NCBI RefSeq assembly: GCF_017743995.1
Contig: NZ_JAGHRB010000001.1
Coordinates: 186,001-250,000, forward strand
DNA from: Ruegeria sp. R13_0
GTDB taxonomy: Bacteria > Pseudomonadota > Alphaproteobacteria > Rhodobacterales > Rhodobacteraceae
Length of the DNA: 64,000 nt
Direction: 5' to 3'
Position numbers and translations under genes: made by a program. The stretch's first letter is position 1. Each line of letters begins with the position of its first letter. The notes under the pieces are model-generated. The model had not been told where the DNA came from. It ran no database searches and saw only the letters and a program-made list of their open reading frames with translations. Shown one piece after another: positions 9,839-18,623 of this stretch.

Positions 9839-10846
9839 ATGCGAAGACCCACGATCATAGATGTCGCCAACTCGGCGGGCGTTTCAAAGTCGACGGTAAG
9901 CCTTGTGTTGCAAGGCAGCACGCAGGTGAGGCCGGAGACACGCAAGCTCGTCCATACCGCGATGAAAGAGATTGGGTATGTCTACAATCGATCGGCGGCA
10001 AATCTGCGATCCACAGGAACGGCGCTAATAGGTTTGGTGATCAACGACCTAACTAACCCGTTTTTCACCGAGTTTGCGACTTCGTTGCAGATGGCGTTGG
10101 GGTCCCGAGGCTACGCGGTCGTCTTGGCTAACACGAACGAAGACCCTGAACTTCAGGATCAGGTGGTGGGCGCTATGCTTGAGCATGGTGTTTCGGCCTT
10201 GATCCTGTCGCCCGCCTATGGCGATGTCACAAACACCCTCTCCGCGGTAAAGCGAGCTGGCATTCCATTGATGCAAGTCTTGCGACAGGTTGAAAGCGAA
10301 ACGGGCAGATTTCCATTTATCGCTCCTGACTACGCAGAGGGTGGACGGGCGGCCACGCAGTACCTGATCGAAACGGGCGCGCGAAACATCGCCTTTGTCG
10401 GTGGTCTGGATGGTGCCGAAGTCACTCAGGAAAGGCTGTCCGGCTATATCAGTGCGATGAAAGACAACCACTTGCAGCCTATTGTAAAAACTGGGGAATC
10501 CAGCCGATCGTTTGGACATGAAGCAACAGTCCGCCTCTTCAAAGAGCATCCTGCGTGCGATGCCGCAGTTTGTTTCAATGATCTCGTTGCTTTTGGGATG
10601 ATCAATGCCTGCCATGAAACTCAGGCCAAGATTGGAACGGAGTTTCAGATTGTCGGTTTCGACGACATCAAGGAAGCATCAGAATGCTGGCCAGCTTTGT
10701 CTACAGTACATTGTGGCGTCTCTGAGTTTGGAGAACAAGTTGCGGACACTGTTTTGCTGTGGTTGCAGGATGGTGTCGCGCCTGCGCAACACGCGCGAAC
10801 TACAACGCGCTTGGTATTGAGGCAAACTACGAAGGACATGGTATAG
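9839..10846 (+). CDS. LacI family transcriptional regulator
   Basis: This 335-residue regulator has an N-terminal LacI helix-turn-helix and hinge (TIIDVANSAGVSKSTVSLVL, then VRPETRKLV and IGYVYNRSAANLR). A periplasmic-binding-protein-like effector domain follows (GLVINDLTNPFFTE..., GFDDIKEASECWPALSTV). It is the last gene of the first catabolic locus, 5 bases after DUF993. It may bind the two palindromes at 11320-11365, in front of the second locus, or sites upstream of this window. There is no clear ribosome site, so coupling with the previous gene is likely. Confidence 0.9.
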   Translation: MRRPTIIDVANSAGVSKSTVSLVLQGSTQVRPETRKLVHTAMKEIGYVYNRSAANLRSTGTALIGLVINDLTNPFFTEFATSLQMALGSRGYAVVLANTNEDPELQDQVVGAMLEHGVSALILSPAYGDVTNTLSAVKRAGIPLMQVLRQVESETGRFPFIAPDYAEGGRAATQYLIETGARNIAFVGGLDGAEVTQERLSGYISAMKDNHLQPIVKTGESSRSFGHEATVRLFKEHPACDAAVCFNDLVAFGMINACHETQAKIGTEFQIVGFDDIKEASECWPALSTVHCGVSEFGEQVADTVLLWLQDGVAPAQHARTTTRLVLRQTTKDMV

Positions 10847-10927
10847 CAAAAGACTATACCAGCCTTTGTCGAGAGGTTTTGTCAGAAGAACTTTGGTAAA
10901 GCGGGGCAGGGCGGTTGCGCAGCTTTT

Positions 10928-11190
10928 ACCAAAACCAGACCTGTCTTTTTCAATCACTTCGTATCCAGTCCCGAGATCATCCGCCTAGGGTGACGCTATA
11001 CATTCACTTGCCGCTCTCGCTTCGAAGTGTAGAAAATCTGTTGCACGAGTGAGCCATCGACATGAGACACGAAACCGTCCGGAGTTGATGGAACAGGCTT
11101 GGTCCGTTGTTTGCTGCGGAGATCAGACGCAAATGCTTGCAACTGCGGGTTCGCTAAACCCGTTGGCGGTATGATGGCAGGGTTTGTCAG
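10928..11190 (+). pseudogene. Decayed IS6-family (IS26-like) transposase remnant
   Basis: Translating the plus strand around 10966-10987 gives SPEIIRL. After a +1 shift the frame at 10981 gives TLYIHLPLSLRSVENLLHE, stop, AIDMRHETVRS, stop, WNRLGPLFAAEIRR, and near the end RWRYD. This is the N-terminal part of IS6-type transposases (consensus SPEIIRLAV.LY.RFPLSLR.VE.LL.ERGI.VS.ETVR). In-frame stops lie at 11050, 11086 and 11155. No catalytic DDE part and no terminal repeats are seen, so it is an old fragment. It fills most of the 584-base gap between the two loci. Confidence 0.7.
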
Positions 11191-11319
11191 CCGCGTTGAT
11201 TTTGATCGGTATGGCCATTCCTTCCTCACTGCTGAATATACATGCGCATCTTCGCAAACCAAAAAGTTCATTTGAAAACAATGGCTAAAAAGCGAAATTG
11301 ACGACCTTCTTTGTTAGTC

Positions 11320-11335
11320 TGAGGTACGAACCTCA
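11320..11335. promoter_or_regulatory. LacI-type operator palindrome 1
   Basis: TGAGGTACGAACCTCA is a 16-bp inverted repeat (arms TGAGGT/ACCTCA) with the central CG typical of LacI-family sites. A TTGACG at 11298-11303 could be a -35 element, placing this site over the -10 region of the promoter for the ABC operon at 11431. Confidence 0.7.
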
Positions 11336-11349
11336 AAAAATTCTGGACT

Positions 11350-11365
11350 TGAGGTGCGTACCTCA
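11350..11365. promoter_or_regulatory. LacI-type operator palindrome 2
   Basis: TGAGGTGCGTACCTCA repeats the first palindrome with only the inner four bases changed. The centres are 30 bp apart, close to three helical turns, so two regulator dimers would lie on the same face of the DNA. The site lies 66 bases upstream of the SBP start codon. Either LacI gene (9839 or 18624) could be the cognate regulator. Confidence 0.7.
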
Positions 11366-11430
11366 AATAGCCTTCTAAGTATGCCGCGATTCGCACATCC
11401 TCGATTGACGGCGCAAAAAGGGAGGAATGG

Positions 11431-12750
11431 ATGACTTACACAAAACTGGCCTCGGCCAGCGCAATAGTCCTTGCCGCTACTACTCTTTCTACCAAGGCAA
11501 ATGCTGAAGATCTGACGCTATGTTGGGCTGCATGGGACCCGGCCAACGCGCTTGTTGAGCTATCAAAAGAATTCGAAGCAGAATCCGGCCACACAATGAA
11601 CTTCGAGTTTGTTCCCTGGCCAAATTTTGCGGACCGGATGCTGAACGAGTTGAACTCGGGGGGGAAGCTTTGCGACCTGCTGATTGGTGACAGCCAATGG
11701 ATCGGCGGGGGCGCTGAGAATGGTCATTATGTCCAGCTGAACGAGTTCTTCGATGCTGAAGGCATCAGCATGGACGATTTCGCGCCGGCCACTGTCTACG
11801 CTTACTCGACATGGCCTAAGGGCACACCAAACTACTACGCGCTGCCTGCGATGGGCGATGCAAACGGCTGGTTCTATCGCAAGGATTGGTTCGAGAACCC
11901 AGACATCCAGGCCGCTTACAAAGAGGCTACGGGTCAGGACCTGCGTGAACCTCAGTCTCAGAAAGAGCTGCTGCAGATCGCTCAGTTCTTCCAAGGTCGT
12001 GAGATCGACGGCAAGACCGTCTATGGGGCAGCAATCTTTACCGAGCGCGGCTCGGAGGGGATCACCATGGGTGTGACCGGAGCGCTGTATCCTTGGGGCT
12101 TCAAATACGAAAACACCCCGGGCTCATATGACATGGAAGGCGCGGTAAACTCACCCGAAGCAGTTGAAGCTCTGGAGTTCTACAAGGAATTCTACGAAAC
12201 GGCGACGCCTCCGGGATATACCAACTCCTACATGGGTGAGAGCTTGGACGCCTTTAAGTCCGGTCAGGTCGCCATGGCCATGAACTGGTTTGCGTTCTTT
12301 CCAGGTCTCTATGCCGACCCCAATACCGGCGGTGACAAGATCGACTTCTTCGTGAACCCACCCCAAAATCAGGCTGGTTCGACACTGGGCGGACAAGGTA
12401 TCTCTGTTGTCAGCTACTCCGACAAGCAGGACGCCGCACTTGAGTACATCAAGTGGTTCGCGCAGCCAGAAGTGCAGGCCAAATGGTGGGAACTGGGCGG
12501 CTACTCGGCGCACAACTCGGTGCTGGAAGATCCCGGTTTCGTGGACAGTCAACCGTTTGCCGGAGACTTCCTGGAAGCAATGGGCGGTGTGCAGGATTTC
12601 TGGCAAGAGCCTGCTTACGCGGAACTTCTGCTGGCAATGCAGAAACGCATCCACGACTACGTGGTTGCCGACCAAGGTACAGCTCAGGAAGCGTTGGATC
12701 TTCTAATCGAAGATTGGACGGAAGTCTTCGAAGACGAAGGCAAGCTGTAA
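11431..12750 (+). CDS. ABC transporter sugar-binding protein of the second locus
   Basis: This 439-residue family 1 extracellular solute-binding protein has a signal peptide (TYTKLASASAIVLAATTLS..ANAED). The mature start is LTLCWAAWDPANALVELSKEFEAESG, followed by segments such as DLLIGDSQWIGGG and ALPAMGDANGWFYRKDWFE. A strong ribosome site (GGGAGGA) precedes the ATG; a second ATG four bases earlier is out of frame. It delivers the ligand to the permeases at 12830 and 13774. The ligand is unknown; the DhaK-type kinase and isomerase downstream suggest a sugar or sugar alcohol. Confidence 0.92.
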   Translation: MTYTKLASASAIVLAATTLSTKANAEDLTLCWAAWDPANALVELSKEFEAESGHTMNFEFVPWPNFADRMLNELNSGGKLCDLLIGDSQWIGGGAENGHYVQLNEFFDAEGISMDDFAPATVYAYSTWPKGTPNYYALPAMGDANGWFYRKDWFENPDIQAAYKEATGQDLREPQSQKELLQIAQFFQGREIDGKTVYGAAIFTERGSEGITMGVTGALYPWGFKYENTPGSYDMEGAVNSPEAVEALEFYKEFYETATPPGYTNSYMGESLDAFKSGQVAMAMNWFAFFPGLYADPNTGGDKIDFFVNPPQNQAGSTLGGQGISVVSYSDKQDAALEYIKWFAQPEVQAKWWELGGYSAHNSVLEDPGFVDSQPFAGDFLEAMGGVQDFWQEPAYAELLLAMQKRIHDYVVADQGTAQEALDLLIEDWTEVFEDEGKL

Positions 12751-12764
12751 TCCGGACACAGGCC

Positions 12765-12786
12765 GGAGCGGGTGCAATCCCGCTCC
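12765..12786 (+). promoter_or_regulatory. Intercistronic hairpin after the second SBP gene
   Basis: A perfect 8-bp stem (GGAGCGGG/CCCGCTCC) with a 6-base loop sits 14 bases after the SBP stop and before the permease gene, with no T-tract. It occupies the same place as the hairpins at 1531 and 48764 and probably sets the SBP-to-permease ratio through mRNA stability. Confidence 0.6.
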
Positions 12787-12829
12787 ACCTTCACCCGTGA
12801 GTCCTAAACCAACAAGAACTGGCAAAGAG

Positions 12830-13777
12830 ATGTCTGACAGGACCGTAGATCGCGTTGCGCAGGCAACGCCCGAGCGAGTTGCGCGAAAAATCCGGGGATT
12901 ATCCGACCGCGCGATCGCCTGGATATTCATCTCCCCAACGATTTTTCTATTGCTGGCGATCAACATCTTTCCGTTGATCTGGACCATCCAACTGAGCTTT
13001 ACCAACTACAAGGCCAACCGGATCGGGCGTGAAGTCAAAGATGTCGGACTCAGGAATTACGAGCGTATACTGACAGACTCGGACACTTGGCTGAATATGC
13101 AGGCAACGGCTCATTTCCTGTTCTGGACGATCTTTTTCCAGGTTCTGATCGGGTTTGCTCTGGCGTGGTTGATCAACAAGAAATTCAAGGGCAACGATCT
13201 TTGGACCACAATTATCGTGTTGCCGATGATGCTGTCTCCGGCCGTTGTCGGAAACTTCTGGAAGTTCCTGTATCAACCTCAGATCGGCCTGTTTAACTAC
13301 ATCGTGTCCTGGTTTACCGGCAAGGATCCATCGAGCTTTGAAATGCTGGGATCAGTCACGTTAGCCCCGTGGGCGATTGTGATCGTTGACACCTGGATGT
13401 GGACCCCTTTCGTGATGCTGATCTGTCTGGCCGGGCTGCGCAGCATTCCCGACTACATCTACGAGGCAGCCGAGATCGACAGGGCCAGCAAGTTGCGGCA
13501 GTTCTTTACGATTACCATCCCGATGGTGCTGCCGTTCCTGATGCTCGCTGTGCTGTTTCGAGGGATCGAGAACTTCAAGATGTTCGACCTGGTGGTTCAG
13601 CTCACCGGCGGAGGGCCGGGGTCTGTTACGGAGCTTACTTCGATAAACCTGAAACGCGAAGCCTTTGAGAAATGGCGTACGGGCTATGCCTCGGCCTATG
13701 CGATCATCCTTTTCGTCACCGTGTTCGGCCTTGCGTCGATCTACGTCAAAGCCCTGAACAAGGTGAAACAGAGATGA
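12830..13777 (+). CDS. ABC sugar transporter permease (MalF type)
   Basis: This permease has 315 residues from the ATG at 12830 (MSDRTVDRVAQ); an in-frame GTG 11 codons upstream lies against the hairpin and is less likely. The first span is AWIFISPTIFLLLAINIFPLIWTIQ. The EAA loop is YIYEAAEIDRASKLRQFFTI followed by TIPMVLPFL. The segment VVQLTGGGPGSVTE is typical of CUT1 permeases. It overlaps the next permease by four bases (ATGA). Confidence 0.9.
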   Translation: MSDRTVDRVAQATPERVARKIRGLSDRAIAWIFISPTIFLLLAINIFPLIWTIQLSFTNYKANRIGREVKDVGLRNYERILTDSDTWLNMQATAHFLFWTIFFQVLIGFALAWLINKKFKGNDLWTTIIVLPMMLSPAVVGNFWKFLYQPQIGLFNYIVSWFTGKDPSSFEMLGSVTLAPWAIVIVDTWMWTPFVMLICLAGLRSIPDYIYEAAEIDRASKLRQFFTITIPMVLPFLMLAVLFRGIENFKMFDLVVQLTGGGPGSVTELTSINLKREAFEKWRTGYASAYAIILFVTVFGLASIYVKALNKVKQR

Positions 13778-14712
13778 GCAGTTTTTCCGTCACCGAACCT
13801 TCGAACCGGTCCAAATGGATCGCAGGCTTCTTGGTCATCACCTATGCGCTGATCACAATGATCCCGCTGGTGTGGATCTTGCTGACTGGCTTCAAGTCCC
13901 CGGCCGATGCGATCAGCTATCCGCCCAAAGTGGTCTTTGACCCAACTCTTGAAGGCTACGTCAATCTTTTTACCACGCGCACGCGGCAAACGCAGGAGTT
14001 TCTAGAAGCGAACCCACCGCAGAACTGGGCTGATGAGATTGTCCGCCAGTACGACATGGTGATTGTCGGGCCATCAAAGTTCGGCGAGCGCTTTATGAAT
14101 TCGGTTATCATCGGATTTGGCTCGACCTTCTTGAGTATCTTCCTTGGTACGCTGGCCGCCTACGCGTTCAGCCGATTTAAAGTACCGCTAAAGGATGACC
14201 TTCTGTTCTTCATCCTGAGTACGAGGATGATGCCCCCGGTGGCTGTTGCAATCCCGATCTTCCTCATGTTCAGAAACCTTGGGCTGAGCGATACGCATCT
14301 GGGAATGATCCTGCTCTATACGGGGGTAAATATCTCCCTGGCGGTTTGGTTGCTAAAGGGTTTCATCGACGAAATCCCAAGAGAGTACGAAGAGGCCGCC
14401 CTCATAGATGGCTACACGAGGTTTCAGGCCTTCTACAAAGTGGTGCTGCCGCAAGCCGCCACAGGCATCGCGTCAACTGCGATCTTCTGCCTGATCTTCG
14501 CCTGGAATGAATACGCGTTTGCCGTGCTGCTGACATCCGCGAATGCGCAGACTGCACCTCCGTTCATTCCGACCATTATCGGTATTGGCGGCTTGGACTG
14601 GCCTGCTGTGGCGGCAGGTGCCACGATCTTCCTGATCCCCGTCATGATTTTCACCATCCTGATGCGCAAACACTTGCTGCGTGGGATCACATTCGGAGCC
14701 GTACGCAAATGA
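13774..14712 (+). CDS. ABC sugar transporter permease (MalG type)
   Basis: This is the second permease, 312 residues from the ATG that overlaps the previous stop. The upstream in-frame extension lies inside the previous gene and is rejected. It has a first span at IAGFLVITYALITMIPLVWILLTGFK, an unusually long periplasmic part (~residues 40-105), and the EAA loop EYEEAALIDGYTRFQAFYKV followed by VLPQAATG. It ends HLLRGITFGAVRK. It is coupled by ATGA to the small membrane protein that follows. Confidence 0.92.
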   Translation: MSSFSVTEPSNRSKWIAGFLVITYALITMIPLVWILLTGFKSPADAISYPPKVVFDPTLEGYVNLFTTRTRQTQEFLEANPPQNWADEIVRQYDMVIVGPSKFGERFMNSVIIGFGSTFLSIFLGTLAAYAFSRFKVPLKDDLLFFILSTRMMPPVAVAIPIFLMFRNLGLSDTHLGMILLYTGVNISLAVWLLKGFIDEIPREYEEAALIDGYTRFQAFYKVVLPQAATGIASTAIFCLIFAWNEYAFAVLLTSANAQTAPPFIPTIIGIGGLDWPAVAAGATIFLIPVMIFTILMRKHLLRGITFGAVRK

Positions 14713-14897
14713 GCGAATTTCTTACCGGATTACTACGGCTCCGCCGCGGCCCATGGGAGATGGTCGCAACCATCCTTATCGCACTGGGTGTCTTCATGCT
14801 GATGCAACCCTTTGTCCTTTGGGCTTTCACCTACTCTTTCATCGTCACGCTGATCGGAACCGTCATGTTCATCATCGTCAGCCATTTCCCGGAGTAG
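14709..14897 (+). CDS. Small membrane protein of the ABC transporter operon (62 aa)
   Basis: The protein has two predicted membrane spans (MVATILIALGVFMLMQPFVL and FIVTLIGTVMFIIVSHF) and almost no soluble part. Its start overlaps the permease stop (ATGA) and it ends 2 bases before the first ATPase gene, so it is a true member of the operon. Small two-span proteins at this position are known from glycerol- and polyol-type ABC operons of alphaproteobacteria. The function is unknown; an accessory subunit of the permease is plausible. Confidence 0.8.
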   Translation: MSEFLTGLLRLRRGPWEMVATILIALGVFMLMQPFVLWAFTYSFIVTLIGTVMFIIVSHFPE

Positions 14898-14899
14898 AA

Positions 14900-15997
14900 A
14901 TGGCCCAGATCGTAGTTAAAAACGTAAAGAAGATGTTCGGCGATTTCACGGCTGTCCGCGAAAGCTCGTTCACGATTGAGGACGGCGAGTTTTTCATGTT
15001 GCTGGGCCCGTCCGGTTGCGGGAAAACCACGACCTTGCGGATGATCGCGGGGTTGGAGCTTCCAACTTCGGGCGAAATCTATCTGGACGGCGAAGAGATC
15101 AGCCAGCGGCCGCCATCAGAGCGAGACATTGCCTTCGTGTTCCAGATGTTCGCGCTGTATCCCCACATGAACGTGCGTAAGAATATCAGCTACCCCCTTA
15201 TATCGCAGGGCATGCCGCGAGCCGCCGTAAAGGCCAAAGTCGAGGAAGTCGCAGGAATTCTGGGGATCAACGACATCCTCGATAGCCCCGTAGGTGGGTT
15301 GTCAGGCGGCGACAGGCAGCGCGTGGCGTTGGGGCGCGCGATTGTTCGCGAACCCAAGGCGTTCATGATGGACGAACCTCTTGGTGCCTTGGATGCCGAG
15401 TTTCGGGAACACATGGCCGAAGAACTGCGCGCGCTTCATGATCGCATGGGCGCAACCACTGTGTACGTTACGCATGATCAGCTGGAGGCCATGCAAATGG
15501 GCGATAAGATCGTGGTGATGAATAATGCTGTGATTGAGCAATTCGGCACGCCGCAGGAAATCTACGACAAACCAGCTACGATGTTCGTTGCGGACTTTAT
15601 CGGGTCTCCTTCGATGAACTTCCTGCCGTTTCAAGGAAAGGTCGCGCCTGGCTCGGAAATGGTTCGATTGAATGGCCATGACGAAGCCGTGCCCAAACTG
15701 ATGGAAGGGGCAGAAGGTGACTTGGTTTTCGGTGTTCGCCCCGAGCATGTTTTTCTGTCGGATGCGAGCGCGTACAGGGCCAAGGTCCTGGCCGCAGAAT
15801 ACTTAGGAACCACCCAGATCTTAACGCTGCAAAGCCCCAATGGAGAGCTGAAGGCCCGCATTGATGCCCGCGAGACCGTTAATCCCGGCGAGACAGTGGG
15901 ATTGGAGTTCCGCTCCCCAGCAGTAACCCTGTTTGAAAAATCTACCGGGCGCGCGTTGAGGTCCGCTCTGAACGACGAGGTATTAAGCAATGGCTGA
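14900..15997 (+). CDS. ABC sugar transporter ATP-binding protein, first of two
   Basis: This 365-residue ATPase has Walker A GPSGCGKTT, signature LSGGDRQRVALGRAI (Asp in place of the usual Gln after SGG), Walker B AFMMDEP and switch region VTHDQLEAM, followed by a TOBE-type C-terminal domain (GVRPEHVFLSD). The upstream in-frame extension covers the small membrane protein gene and is not used. It overlaps the second ATPase gene by 8 bases. Two different ATPases next to each other suggest a heterodimer, as in the GlpS/GlpT glycerol importer. Confidence 0.9.
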   Translation: MAQIVVKNVKKMFGDFTAVRESSFTIEDGEFFMLLGPSGCGKTTTLRMIAGLELPTSGEIYLDGEEISQRPPSERDIAFVFQMFALYPHMNVRKNISYPLISQGMPRAAVKAKVEEVAGILGINDILDSPVGGLSGGDRQRVALGRAIVREPKAFMMDEPLGALDAEFREHMAEELRALHDRMGATTVYVTHDQLEAMQMGDKIVVMNNAVIEQFGTPQEIYDKPATMFVADFIGSPSMNFLPFQGKVAPGSEMVRLNGHDEAVPKLMEGAEGDLVFGVRPEHVFLSDASAYRAKVLAAEYLGTTQILTLQSPNGELKARIDARETVNPGETVGLEFRSPAVTLFEKSTGRALRSALNDEVLSNG

Positions 15998-16982
15998 AGT
16001 CGTGTTGGAGAATATCTCGAAGTCATTTGGCAACGTCAAAGCGGTGGATGATATCTCAATGACGATCCCCAACGGCGCCTTTGTGGTGTTGCTAGGCCCG
16101 ACAGGTGCGGGAAAAACAACGACGCTGAGATTGATATCCGGGCTTGAGAAACTGGATTCAGGAACGGTGCGCATTGCCGGGCGCGACGTTGGAATAGATA
16201 CGCCCGCCCAGCGCGATGTGGCGATGGTCTTCCAGCAATACTCGCTGTACCCGCATATGACAGTGCGTGAGAACCTATCTTTCCCGCTGCGGTCGCCGAT
16301 CCTGAAGACGCCAGAGGATGAGATCGCAAGGAAGGTCAACGAAGTCTCGGAAATCCTCCAGATCCCGCACAAACTGGACAACAAAGCCACCGAATTGTCT
16401 GGCGGCGAAATGCAGCGTGTGTCGATCGGACGGGCGCTGGTGCGCGATCCCCAGATCTTCCTGATGGACGAACCGCTCAGCTCTTTGGACGCTAAGCTAC
16501 GGGCGGATTTGCGGGTCGAGTTGAAAAGGATTCAAGCCGATCTGGGGTCAACCTTGCTCTACGTGACCCACGATCAGGTCGAAGCCATGACAATGGCGAC
16601 GCATATCGGCGTTTTGGAAAACGGCAGGCTGGTTCAATACGGAACACCCCGGGATATCTATGAAAATCCCGGTAGTGTTTACGTTGCCAGCCGGTTGGGA
16701 CTGCCAAGGATAAACATCCTGCCGTCCGAACTGTTCGGAGGCGATCACAAAGGCCCACAGATTGGTCTTCGCCCGGAAAACATCATCGAAGGCGAAGGCA
16801 GCGAGGCGCGTGTGATACGCGCCGAGCATCTGGGAGATCAAACACGGCTGCACCTAGACCTGAATGGACACCCGGTTGTAACCCTGATTGATGTCCATCA
16901 GGACTACCCATCTGGAAAGATTATAAAAATCCGCCCTCACAACCCGTTGTATTTTGACGCGTCCGGCGCGCGCGTGAATTAA
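15990..16982 (+). CDS. ABC sugar transporter ATP-binding protein, second of two
   Basis: This 330-residue ATPase has Walker A GPTGAGKTT, signature LSGGEMQRVSIGRAL, Walker B IFLMDEP and VTHDQVEAM. The C-terminal regulatory domain is shorter than in the preceding ATPase (GLRPENIIEGEGSEARVIRAE onward). Sequence differences in Walker A and the signature show it is not a recent duplicate. It is probably the heterodimer partner of the preceding protein. A ribosome site for the next gene (AAGGAG) starts at its stop codon. Confidence 0.9.
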   Translation: MAEVVLENISKSFGNVKAVDDISMTIPNGAFVVLLGPTGAGKTTTLRLISGLEKLDSGTVRIAGRDVGIDTPAQRDVAMVFQQYSLYPHMTVRENLSFPLRSPILKTPEDEIARKVNEVSEILQIPHKLDNKATELSGGEMQRVSIGRALVRDPQIFLMDEPLSSLDAKLRADLRVELKRIQADLGSTLLYVTHDQVEAMTMATHIGVLENGRLVQYGTPRDIYENPGSVYVASRLGLPRINILPSELFGGDHKGPQIGLRPENIIEGEGSEARVIRAEHLGDQTRLHLDLNGHPVVTLIDVHQDYPSGKIIKIRPHNPLYFDASGARVN

Positions 16983-16993
16983 GGAGCAAAAGC

Positions 16994-18616
16994 ATGGCCC
17001 AGTTCCTCAACACAAAAGAAACCCTGGTGACAGAGGCGATAGACGGCCTTCTGGCGTCCTCTGGCGGGCAGCTAACCCGGCTGGACGGCTATCCGCATAT
17101 CAAGGTTGTATACCGGTCGGATTGGGACAAGTCGAAGGTCGCCCTGGTGTCCGGAGGAGGGTCTGGTCACGAGCCCGCCCATGCCGGTTTCGTTGGCGCT
17201 GGTATGTTGACGGCAGCGGTTTGCGGTGAAGTGTTCGCCTCGCCCTCGGTGGAGGCGGTTTTGGCCGGCATTCTTGCGGTCACGGGTGAGGCTGGGTGCT
17301 TGCTAATTGTCAAGAATTACACAGGCGACCGGTTGAACTTTGGACTGGCGGCGGAACGCGCCCGCGCTTTGGGTCGCAAGGTTGAAATGGTCGTCGTCGA
17401 CGATGACATCGCCCTGCCCGATCTTCCGCAACCACGTGGCGTGGCGGGTACGTTGTTCGTTCACAAAATCGCCGGAGCGCTTGCCGAAAGCGGTGCCGAT
17501 TTGGACACTGTCGCAGCCGCTGCGAGACGCACCATAGCAAAGGTTGTCAGCATCGGTATGAGCCTGGACACCTGTACCGTTCCGGGATCTCCAAAAGAAG
17601 ACCGGATCGCACCCGGGAAAGCAGAGCTCGGCTTGGGTATCCATGGTGAGCCCGGCGTACAGCAAGTCGAGTTCTCAAATGCGGTATCAGCCATGTCCAC
17701 AGTGGTGGAGAAGCTGAAGCAAAGGGTTGGGTCTGGGGATTGCGTGGCATTGGTCAACAACCTGGGTTCAACGACTCCGCTAGAAATGGCTGTCCTCACG
17801 CACGCGTTGTCCGAAACTGGTATCGCCCACCATATCATTGGCCCGGCACCGATGATGACGTCGTTGGATATGCACGGGTTTTCGGTTTCCATTCTGCCCG
17901 TGGATCAGGACGATTTGTCAGCCCTTGAAGCTCCCGTCGATCTGGCCGCATGGCCCGGGGTCAATTCCATCGACCCGATCAAAGTTGCGCCATTGCCTGA
18001 TGGCCTGACCCCAATCGATCCAATTCCTTCGAACAATCCCGCAACAAAGGAAACGATCACCCGGTTGTCTGAGCTGCTGATCAACGCCGAGAAAACCCTG
18101 AACGAGCTGGACGCGAAATCCGGAGATGGCGATACAGGAAGCACATTGGCGACTGCCGCAAGAGCGTTGCAAGGTAGCCTTAATCGCATGCCTCTTGCTG
18201 ATTTGACGCAACTGTTTCCGGCGTTGGGCAATGAATTAAGCCAGACAATGGGTGGGTCGTCCGGTGTGATTCTTGCGATCTTTTTCAACGCGGCCGGGGA
18301 TGCCTGTGCAAGCGGGGCCTCCGTGCCTAAATCCCTAGTCGAGGGCCTAAACCGTGTCAGCCAGGTTGGGGGTGCCAAGGTCGGTGACCGGACAATGATT
18401 GACGCCCTGGCACCGGCGCTTGCCGCGTTGCCATCTGGTCTGACGCATGCGGCCGAGGCTGCCCGCGAAGGCGCGAACAACACCGCAAATATTCGTCGTG
18501 CGAAGGCAGGCCGGGCAGCCTATGTTCCCGAAGAAAACCTAGTTGGACATAACGATCCCGGTGCTGAGGCTGTTGCTTTGTTGTTTGAAGGCTTGGCACG
18601 GGAGGTTGAGGGCTGA
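16994..18616 (+). CDS. Dihydroxyacetone kinase family protein, DhaK-DhaL fusion
   Basis: This 540-residue ATP-dependent kinase joins both domains in one chain. The DhaK part (residues ~1-325) has SGGGSGHEPAHAGFVGAGM and the catalytic-His region GLGIHGEPG; this His covalently binds the ketone substrate. The DhaL part (residues ~345-540) has the Mg-ADP Asp cluster SGDGDTGST and the MGGSSG loop. Such kinases phosphorylate dihydroxyacetone or tetruloses such as erythrulose. Placed in a sugar-importer operon with an isomerase and a dehydrogenase, a C4 or branched-chain keto-sugar is a reasonable guess but not shown. Confidence 0.92.
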   Translation: MAQFLNTKETLVTEAIDGLLASSGGQLTRLDGYPHIKVVYRSDWDKSKVALVSGGGSGHEPAHAGFVGAGMLTAAVCGEVFASPSVEAVLAGILAVTGEAGCLLIVKNYTGDRLNFGLAAERARALGRKVEMVVVDDDIALPDLPQPRGVAGTLFVHKIAGALAESGADLDTVAAAARRTIAKVVSIGMSLDTCTVPGSPKEDRIAPGKAELGLGIHGEPGVQQVEFSNAVSAMSTVVEKLKQRVGSGDCVALVNNLGSTTPLEMAVLTHALSETGIAHHIIGPAPMMTSLDMHGFSVSILPVDQDDLSALEAPVDLAAWPGVNSIDPIKVAPLPDGLTPIDPIPSNNPATKETITRLSELLINAEKTLNELDAKSGDGDTGSTLATAARALQGSLNRMPLADLTQLFPALGNELSQTMGGSSGVILAIFFNAAGDACASGASVPKSLVEGLNRVSQVGGAKVGDRTMIDALAPALAALPSGLTHAAEAAREGANNTANIRRAKAGRAAYVPEENLVGHNDPGAEAVALLFEGLAREVEG

Positions 18617-18623
18617 AGAACAC

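Noticed and set aside
10996..11271. 91-residue minus-strand ORF
   Set aside because: It is the reverse of the decayed IS6 transposase; ORFs of this kind are common antisense artefacts of such elements.
12797..12829. GTG start for the permease 11 codons upstream
   Set aside because: It lies close behind the hairpin and adds residues unlike the family; the ATG at 12830 gives a normal N-terminus.
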